Shown here: piece after piece, positions 51,521 through 57,347 of the stretch | Numbering within the stretch: position 1 is the first letter of the stretch | How the letters are laid out: every line of letters starts with the position of its first letter | Source: an uncultured Flavobacteriales bacterium | GTDB lineage: Bacteria > Bacteroidota > Bacteroidia > Flavobacteriales_E > Vicingaceae | Direction: 5' to 3' | Assembly (NCBI GenBank): GCA_937901255.1 | Contig: CALCHN010000028.1 | Coordinates: 62,001-126,000 of the forward strand | Length of the DNA: 64,000 bases | Translations under genes and position numbers: made by a program | The notes under the pieces: model-generated | Databases searched by the model: none | The model's input: only the letters and a program-made list of their open reading frames with translations | What the model was told of the DNA's origin: nothing

Positions 51521-54436
51521 CTATATGGCTTGATATTTTTCTTTGTTAAATAATTTGATTTTATTTCCAACTAGAGCTTCCTTTTCTTTAAGCCCTTTAA
51601 ATTGATATAGCTTCAGAACTGCTCGGTACATAGAATAGAGGTATTCACTATTTTGTAAGTTCATTTCCTCTAAGACACTAATTCCTAGTTCTTGGCTATT
51701 TATTGCATCATCAATATTTTCCATAGCAAGATATAGATCAGATAACAAACTATAATAAGTTGCTAAGAGAAAATCATTTCTATCTGAAATTTTGATTGAC
51801 TTATGTATTTTAATTCCTTCAACTAATAATTTTAAAGCATTTTCATAATTACCATAAAGGATATATGACTCAGCAAGAATTTTATATTCAATACCCAATT
51901 GTTGGTCGTCATAAAGTGAATGTTTTTTCCTAATTACTTGTACTTTTTCAAATGTATCTAATGCTCCTTTTAGATTCTTGTCTTTTAAATAAACATTTGA
52001 TTTATTGTTGTATGTAATAATGATTTTATCTAAACATTTTAACTCGTTATTGTTAAATATTTGCAACGCTTTTTCAAAATTGTAAATAGCATTTTTACTA
52101 TTTCCGTTCTCAGCATAAGATAAACCAAGATTGTTATACATTACAGCTAAATTTATATCGTTTGAACTTAAATACTTCTCTGCTCGTTCTGCTAGATTAA
52201 TTAACTCAGTTAGTGATTTCTTGGTTTTTATATAAAATCTTTTTGAAAATAAAAGTTCATTTTCTAATATTAATAATGGTTGGTACAAACTTTTTCGATA
52301 ATCTTCTTTTATAGAATTAAGAATTGATTCTGCATATTTTAAAAATCGAAAAGATTTATCAGGATTATTATATCCTTCAACAATTCTACTCGTTAACCAA
52401 GTTATAAAAAGAATATTTGATAAAAACGGGTTTGATTTTTTTCGCTCGTTGTAAATAATTACTTCCTGAATTATTTTATGAATATTTATTCCTTTTTTAT
52501 CTAAAGTGTATTCTATAAGCCCTTTTTTGTCAAATTTATTTAGTATATTAATGATAGTTATTTTGTTTTTATTATAATGTGCTTGCCCATTAATTTGGAT
52601 TAATTCTTCAACTAAAATATTATTAGAAGGTAACAATGCTAAAAAATTTAAGTAATTATTTTCATCGTTATTAAGATTATTAACACTAAATTTTTTAATT
52701 ATAAAATCGAATATTCTAATGACATTGTTTTCATCATTAATATCTATATCTATGTTATACTCATTATCATCAAGTTGTTGTTGTTTGAGAGATTGAAAGA
52801 AATTTTCTAATGTCAAATCAACACTATTCTCTATGGTCTTCGCAGTCAACTCTGTAATCAGTAGATTGTTATCAATGTAGTTAAAAAAGCTTTTAAAAAG
52901 AGTGTCATTGATAACATTTCTACTACAATTCGCTAAAAATATTTTCTTAGTATCATTAAAACTTAAAATTGGCAACTTTTCAGAGGTTGTACCATTTAAG
53001 TGGCTTCTTGTAAGAATTAATTTTTCCCAATTAGCAATAGATGATAATTCATTCAATGCTGATTTTTCATCTTTAGCTTCTTGAATATCAATGATTAGTA
53101 AATTGTTTCCGTCAATTTGACTTAATTCATTTAATAAAAACTGAAATCGTTGATTTATATCCTCATTAGCAGAAAATTCAATTCCTAAATTTTTCTTAAG
53201 TAGAATATCAGACACAAAAGAATTACTAATCGAATGTGCAGTGTTTATCCATATAATATGGTCATAATTTGTAAAAGTTTTTAAGTATTTTTTAGCAAAA
53301 GAAGTTTTACCCATTCCTACACTAGAGTATATTGAAATTATTTTTTTTTCTTTTAAAATTGAATTGGTTTGATTAAGAAAATCTTCCCATCCATATATTT
53401 CAATTGAATAAAAGTCGGGGAGTAAATTCATGTTCTTTGGAAATTCCTTTTTTATTTTTTTTTGAGAAATACCTTTCAATAAGTCAATTTCTTCTCGATG
53501 TTTTTTTAATCTTTTTTCATGATTTTCTTGACCTATCTTTATCTGTTTTACATCATACTGTAAACTTTCAATATCAACTCGTAATAATGCAGTAAGTTTG
53601 TTATTCTTATATTGTTCTAATTCTTTATCGGTATGGTTTAAAATATTTGATATTGTTTCTTGATTTAGATAGCGGTCTTTTTTGTCTGTTTTTTGAGAAG
53701 TATTATAAATTTCAGATAGTAATGCTCCAAAAATTAATGATATTGGTCTATTATCAAACTTTTCATGTCTTATCAATTGATAAATTTCATCTTTAATTAT
53801 AAAAATTGAATCCTCAGGTGAAACGTCATCGAATTTCCAAACTATGGTATTTACAAACTCTTTAATATTTAGTTTAATGTAACTTTTTAATTTTTCACTA
53901 ACTGATTTAATATTATTCTTCTCAATATCAGTATTACACTTTTGTAGTTTATTATTTTTCTTAGTATTAATTTCTTTAATTAAAATATCTTCGACTTTAT
54001 TAGAACAATCGGATAACAATTTTTCATCTTTTAATTCTATACTTTCTATCCATTTTATTAATAATTTTTCTTTTTTTGCAATTGAAGTATTTGTAGAAAA
54101 ACAGAATGTTATTTTTTCATTTAAATCTTTATACTTCAAAAAGAGAATGAAAAAATTGAACATTGATTTTGTTACCTCCTTTGAGTTCAAGCTAAAATTA
54201 GATGAGTAACATTTAATTTGAGTAAATATTAATTCTTCACCTACTTCCTTTATATCATCATCTACCTCAGTAAATGTTTTAATATCTTTTTCATCAATAT
54301 AATTCTGAATCCACTTTTTTAAAACCGATAAATACTGATAATAAAAACCCCTATTAGTAGCTATTGCATCAGTATTGACTTCAAATATTTTCAGAATGGT
54401 TTCTTCTATATTGTATTTCGAAGTAAATGATTTCAA
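51521..54436 (-). CDS. STAND-type ATPase with Cap4-like nuclease and TPR repeats (Avs-like)
   Basis: 971 residues. The N-terminal ~220 residues look like the DUF4297/Cap4 dsDNA nuclease domain: 'NRGFYYQYL', 'TFTEVDDDI' (E57, D59-61) and 'LIFTQIKCYSS' (Q73-x-K75). A helical linker leads to an NTPase core with P-loop 'YSSVGMGKTSFAKKYL' near 370, Walker B 'NNLLIIDIQEAKD' and 'KLILTRSHLNG' (sensor-type Arg). The C-terminal ~220 residues hold tetratricopeptide repeats ('LAVMYNNLGLSYAENGNSKNAIYNFEKALQIF', 'LGIEYKILAESYILYGNYENALKLL'). Nuclease-STAND-TPR is the plan of Avs-type antiviral sensors. It starts at TTG with a strong GGAGGAGG ribosome site and overlaps the upstream small ORF (TTGA). Confidence 0.8.
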   Translation of the reverse strand: MKSFTSKYNIEETILKIFEVNTDAIATNRGFYYQYLSVLKKWIQNYIDEKDIKTFTEVDDDIKEVGEELIFTQIKCYSSNFSLNSKEVTKSMFNFFILFLKYKDLNEKITFCFSTNTSIAKKEKLLIKWIESIELKDEKLLSDCSNKVEDILIKEINTKKNNKLQKCNTDIEKNNIKSVSEKLKSYIKLNIKEFVNTIVWKFDDVSPEDSIFIIKDEIYQLIRHEKFDNRPISLIFGALLSEIYNTSQKTDKKDRYLNQETISNILNHTDKELEQYKNNKLTALLRVDIESLQYDVKQIKIGQENHEKRLKKHREEIDLLKGISQKKIKKEFPKNMNLLPDFYSIEIYGWEDFLNQTNSILKEKKIISIYSSVGMGKTSFAKKYLKTFTNYDHIIWINTAHSISNSFVSDILLKKNLGIEFSANEDINQRFQFLLNELSQIDGNNLLIIDIQEAKDEKSALNELSSIANWEKLILTRSHLNGTTSEKLPILSFNDTKKIFLANCSRNVINDTLFKSFFNYIDNNLLITELTAKTIENSVDLTLENFFQSLKQQQLDDNEYNIDIDINDENNVIRIFDFIIKKFSVNNLNNDENNYLNFLALLPSNNILVEELIQINGQAHYNKNKITIINILNKFDKKGLIEYTLDKKGINIHKIIQEVIIYNERKKSNPFLSNILFITWLTSRIVEGYNNPDKSFRFLKYAESILNSIKEDYRKSLYQPLLILENELLFSKRFYIKTKKSLTELINLAERAEKYLSSNDINLAVMYNNLGLSYAENGNSKNAIYNFEKALQIFNNNELKCLDKIIITYNNKSNVYLKDKNLKGALDTFEKVQVIRKKHSLYDDQQLGIEYKILAESYILYGNYENALKLLVEGIKIHKSIKISDRNDFLLATYYSLLSDLYLAMENIDDAINSQELGISVLEEMNLQNSEYLYSMYRAVLKLYQFKGLKEKEALVGNKIKLFNKEKYQAI

Positions 54437-54561
54437 TTTACCTCCTCCATAATTTTAATATCTTCTTTCATTAAACCATAAAGCCTATAAACTAGTTGGT
54501 TTATTTCTTTACCCTGTCTTTTAAGATGATTTTTATAATCTGATATTTGATGTAAAGGCAT
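54433..54561 (-). CDS. 42-residue leader ORF coupled to the STAND gene
   Basis: The ATG at 54561 opens a 42-codon frame ending with TGA at 54433, which overlaps the TTG start of the next gene (TTGA). The sequence MPLHQISDYKNHLKRQGKEI then NQLVYRLYGLMKEDIKIMEEVN resembles the extreme C-terminus of many type II/IIG DNA methyltransferases ('Q-D-LVY-LYGL-EEI-IVE'). It may be the stub of a lost methyltransferase kept for translational coupling, or a real small protein. Confidence 0.5.
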   Translation of the reverse strand: MPLHQISDYKNHLKRQGKEINQLVYRLYGLMKEDIKIMEEVN

Positions 54562-54606
54562 GTTATATATTTCTTTTTAAGAACTTTAAAAGTGCAAAAA
54601 AATCAG

Positions 54607-54908
54607 TTAAATAAAATAAAATAGCGTAAAACTTTTTAACATTGTTGATAAAATTAGGACAGCTCTCCCAAGCTTAAATAACTTCATAGCGTAAAAACTA
54701 CAACATATTTTTTATACAGCCATGCAGATTACAGTCCGGACGGAATGGAAAATAGCCCTTTTTAGCTTTACTTTATTTTACTCTATTTTACTTAAAATGG
54801 TTAATAATCAGTATTTTAACAAAATTACTTTACTCGGCTTTATTTGTTTAAATACTAACTTTGCTCGACAATTGCTCGACAGTTTTAATAACTTAAAAAT
54901 GTAAAATT
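54607..54908. other. Divergent control region between the defence set and the integrase
   Basis: No convincing gene is seen. Present are ATAGCGTAAAA twice (54621, 54686), tandem 'TTTTACT' blocks near 54770-54795, and TTGCTCGACA twice in direct orientation 11 bp apart (54861-54870, 54872-54881). A -7-like TAACTTTG (54856-54863) lies 46 bp before the integrase ATG and overlaps the first TTGCTCGACA. The repeats are candidates for recombinase or regulator binding. Confidence 0.45.
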
Positions 54909-56198
54909 ATGCATAGTGTTAACCTTACCATTAAAAAAAATTACATCAAAAAAGATGGAACAACTCCAATTTATCTTCAATATAATTTTTCGAGAGAAAA
55001 TAGAACCTTAATTAAAACAGGAAAATTTATTGAACCTATTTATTGGAATTCAAATACTAAACAAGTTAGGCGAAATCACCCTGACTACAATCATCTAACG
55101 TTATACCTTAAAAGTATGAAAACAAAGTTAGAACATATTCTTGATGAAAGTATTTTAAACGGTAAAACTCCAACTATTACTTACGTTGAAGAGCAATTTA
55201 AACTAAAAACTTCTCCTGAATCAAAACAAACCTTTACAGTATTTGATAGATTGGATGAATATATCAACTCTAAGAAAGGACATGTTGTAGATGATGTAAT
55301 AACAGATTACTTAGCTCTAAAAAAGCATCTTACTTTTTTTGAAAAACATAGAAAACGGAAAATTGTGTTTAGTGATATAAACTCTAAATTCTATAATGAT
55401 TTTGTATATTATTTAAGCTATTATGCTGTAAAACCTAACAAAGAAGTAGGGTTAAGAAAAAGTACTGTTGGTAAAACAATTAAAAACTTAAAAGCATTTT
55501 TAAATTATTGTACTAAGAACAACATTATTGCATCTATAGATTTAAGTTCCTTTAAAACATTAACTAATAAAGCGTATGATATTTATATTTCAGATGAAGA
55601 AATTGAAAAATTATTAGCTTTAGACCTATCAGACAATCCAAAACACGAACAGTTAAGAGATTTGTTTGTAATTGGTTGTGAAACAGGGTTAAGGTATTCT
55701 GACTTTTCGAGATTAACTAAACAACATATCAATATTAAAGATAGGATTATAAAAATTACCATGAAAAAAACTACAGACACTGTTGTTATTCCTATTTCTA
55801 ATAGGTTATTAACCATACTTGAAAAATATAATTATAATCCACCATCAAATATTCCAAGTCATTATTTTAATAAAGAAATAAAAGTGATAGGGCTTAAAGC
55901 TCAAATTAATGAACCTGTCATTAAAATTAAAGAAGTTGGTAATCTAAAAATTGAAGAAAAATTCTTGAAATATCAATGTATTACTAGCCATACTTGTAGA
56001 AGGTCGTTTTGTACAATTCAATTTTTAAAAGGAATGCCATCTTTATTAATTAGAAAAATAAGTGGTCATACAGACGAAAAATCATTTCTGCAATATATAA
56101 AAGTAGATGAAGAACTTGCAGCTCAAAAAATGCTCGAAATGTGGTTTAATATCGAAAATGAAAAAACCAACAAGAAAGCTGAAATGATTGTTTGTTAA
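54909..56198 (+). CDS. Tyrosine recombinase / phage-type integrase
   Basis: A 429-residue site-specific recombinase of the Bacteroidota (mobile-element) type. An arm-binding N-terminus spans about 1-100 ('YIKKDGTTPIYLQYNF'). A SAM-like core-binding domain covers about 105-220. The catalytic domain has Arg I in 'ETGLRYSDFSRL' near 255, the H-x-x-R box 'SHTCRRSFCTIQF' near 365, and 'ISGHTDEKSFLQYIK' with the nucleophile Tyr near 395. It most likely drives excision and integration between the 33-bp repeats; the right repeat lies 0.8 kb beyond the gene. Confidence 0.93.
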   Translation: MHSVNLTIKKNYIKKDGTTPIYLQYNFSRENRTLIKTGKFIEPIYWNSNTKQVRRNHPDYNHLTLYLKSMKTKLEHILDESILNGKTPTITYVEEQFKLKTSPESKQTFTVFDRLDEYINSKKGHVVDDVITDYLALKKHLTFFEKHRKRKIVFSDINSKFYNDFVYYLSYYAVKPNKEVGLRKSTVGKTIKNLKAFLNYCTKNNIIASIDLSSFKTLTNKAYDIYISDEEIEKLLALDLSDNPKHEQLRDLFVIGCETGLRYSDFSRLTKQHINIKDRIIKITMKKTTDTVVIPISNRLLTILEKYNYNPPSNIPSHYFNKEIKVIGLKAQINEPVIKIKEVGNLKIEEKFLKYQCITSHTCRRSFCTIQFLKGMPSLLIRKISGHTDEKSFLQYIKVDEELAAQKMLEMWFNIENEKTNKKAEMIVC

Positions 56199-56204
56199 TT
56201 TTCA

Positions 56205-56235
56205 TTTCCTTTCAATTACCATTTAAGTATCTTTG
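56205..56235 (+). promoter_or_regulatory. Promoter of the metallophosphoesterase gene
   Basis: TTTC (56205-56208), a 19-bp spacer and TATCTTTG (56228-56235), an exact -7 match. A transcript would start near 56242, about 20 nt before the proposed ATC start. Confidence 0.55.
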
Positions 56236-56263
56236 TAATTAACCAACATTAATCAAATTTAGT

Positions 56264-56977
56264 ATCAAAAGAATTTTAGCCATATCAGATATTCATGGTT
56301 GCGGAAAAACTTTCTGTAAGTTACTCCAACAAGTTGGTTTTAATAAAAATGACACTCTTGTTATTATAGGAGATTTAATTGATAGAGGGGCAAACACTAA
56401 GCTGTTAATTGATGAAATACTGAGGCTTCAAAATGAAGGCTACAACATTATTTGTACGCTTGGCAACCATGAGGAATTAATGTTTAGAAGTGTCAACTCT
56501 TTTGAAGCCGAAGATCATTGGTTAATTAATGGCGGTATTGATACCATAAAAAGTTTTGGAGTTGCTAATTATAAAGAACTGCCTGCCACTTACAAAACTT
56601 TTTTTGAGAACATGCCTATTAAAGTTGAAATTGATAACTATATTTTTGTTCATGCCGGAATAAATAATATTCATTTTAAAGACCCATTTAAACAAAGTGT
56701 TGCTTTATGGATTAGAGATTGGTACGACTTATTGGATAGAGAATGGCTTGGAGATAGATATATTGTTCATGGTCATACAGCTTGTACAGAAGATGAAATA
56801 ACTAAGCAGTTTGAACTATTTGAAACTAACCGCTACTTAAATATAGATGCAGGTTGTTGTTATCCGAAAAGTTACCGAAGAAAAAATAACCCTGAAGTGG
56901 AAATCACACTCAATAAATTGTGTTTGGTTGACTTAACCAATCGAAAGCTCTATTTTGAAAATAATTGTGAGGATTAA
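56264..56977 (+). CDS. Metallophosphoesterase with ATC in place of the start codon
   Basis: The reading frame encodes a complete calcineurin-like phosphoesterase of about 237 residues: '(M)KRILAISDIHG' (D9, H11), 'VIIGDLIDRG' near 40, 'TLGNHEELM' near 66, 'FVHAGI' near 130 and 'VHGHT' near 165. It resembles PrpE/ApaH-type Ser/Thr phosphatases or diadenosine tetraphosphatases. The codon in the expected Met position is ATC (56264). No ATG, GTG or TTG occurs between the upstream stop and the DIHG motif. The first ATG (56480) would delete half the metal site. Either ATC is used or the gene is silenced. Confidence 0.8.
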   Translation: MKRILAISDIHGCGKTFCKLLQQVGFNKNDTLVIIGDLIDRGANTKLLIDEILRLQNEGYNIICTLGNHEELMFRSVNSFEAEDHWLINGGIDTIKSFGVANYKELPATYKTFFENMPIKVEIDNYIFVHAGINNIHFKDPFKQSVALWIRDWYDLLDREWLGDRYIVHGHTACTEDEITKQFELFETNRYLNIDAGCCYPKSYRRKNNPEVEITLNKLCLVDLTNRKLYFENNCED

Positions 56978-56981
56978 TTTC

Positions 56982-57013
56982 ATTGACTTTGTTTAAATCA
57001 AAACAAAGTCAAT
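56982..57013. repeat. Perfect 13-bp inverted repeat overlapping attR
   Basis: ATTGACTTTGTTT (56982-56994), a 6-nt loop, AAACAAAGTCAAT (57001-57013). The right arm is the start of the 33-bp att repeat, and the left arm is outside it. At attL the left arm is only partly matched. Such arms are typical of tyrosine-recombinase core sites. Confidence 0.7.
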
Positions 57014-57030
57014 TCATCATCTAAATTGGT
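56998..57030. other. Right attachment site repeat (attR)
   Basis: Exact copy of 44616-44648, lying 20 bp after the metallophosphoesterase stop. Neighbouring bases differ on both sides, so the repeat length is 33 bp. Confidence 0.88.
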
Positions 57031-57161
57031 GGTGTTGTAACTCAAGAGATAAAAAGTAAATACCCAAAAGTTAGAATTATTGGACTTTCAGCCTATGAGG
57101 AAGTAGAGTAGAAGTAGAGTATAAAAATAGAATGATTGAATTGGGAGCAGAAAAATGCTAA
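57025..57161 (+). pseudogene. Remnant of a response-regulator receiver domain
   Basis: Translation from within attR gives IGGVVTQEIKSKYPKVRIIG then LSAYEEVE and a stop at 57109. In another frame NRMIELGAEKC follows (to 57159). This is the alpha4-beta4-alpha5 part of a LuxR-type receiver ('KYP-V-IIGLSAYEE...MIELGA'), broken by a frameshift and stops. No matching N-terminal part is visible at the left end of the island. Confidence 0.6.
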
Positions 57162-57239
57162 TCAAAATACAAAATAACAATTAATGAACTTTTATTGGGA
57201 ATTAGATATTATGGTTCAATAAGTTAACCTTGTATTTTA

Positions 57240-57270
57240 TTTGTTTAAAAGGAAAATAGTATTATATTTG
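57240..57270 (+). promoter_or_regulatory. Promoter of the T9SS cargo cluster
   Basis: TTTG (57240-57243), exactly 19 bp, then TATATTTG (57263-57270): a full match to the Bacteroidota consensus, 78 bp before the ATG of the first gene. Confidence 0.7.
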
Positions 57271-57347
57271 TTTGTATTTTGTATTATTTTCCATATCATT
57301 ATACGTAAATAATTTAATTATAAATATCACTTTAACCCCTTATTATT

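Larger units (their letters stand above)
44616..57030. mobile_element. 12.4-kb integrative genomic island with putative defence cassette
   Basis: Bounded by an exact 33-bp direct repeat. Inside are a tyrosine recombinase, a leftward set of a small ORF plus four large genes (Cap4-like/STAND/TPR, PDDEXK_4, GIY-YIG, DEDD-RecQ-UvrD) and a metallophosphoesterase. Several inside genes use non-ATG starts. Outside the repeats are a tRNA on the left and a decayed receiver-domain gene on the right. There is no replication or conjugation gene, so it looks like an integrase-only element. Confidence 0.85.

Noticed and set aside
54607..54687. A 26-residue minus-strand ORF (MKLFKLGRAVLILSTMLKSF and on)
   Set aside because: It is too short, has no clear ribosome site and is not followed by a coupled gene. 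The ATG may simply be part of the ACGCTATG string.
54722..54904. A 60-residue plus-strand ORF just before the integrase
   Set aside because: It has no recognisable domain, and the TAACTTTG -7 element and direct repeats lie inside its coding sequence.
56982..57013. Perfect inverted repeat as a terminator for the phosphoesterase gene
   Set aside because: No T-run follows on either strand, and its right arm is part of the attachment repeat.
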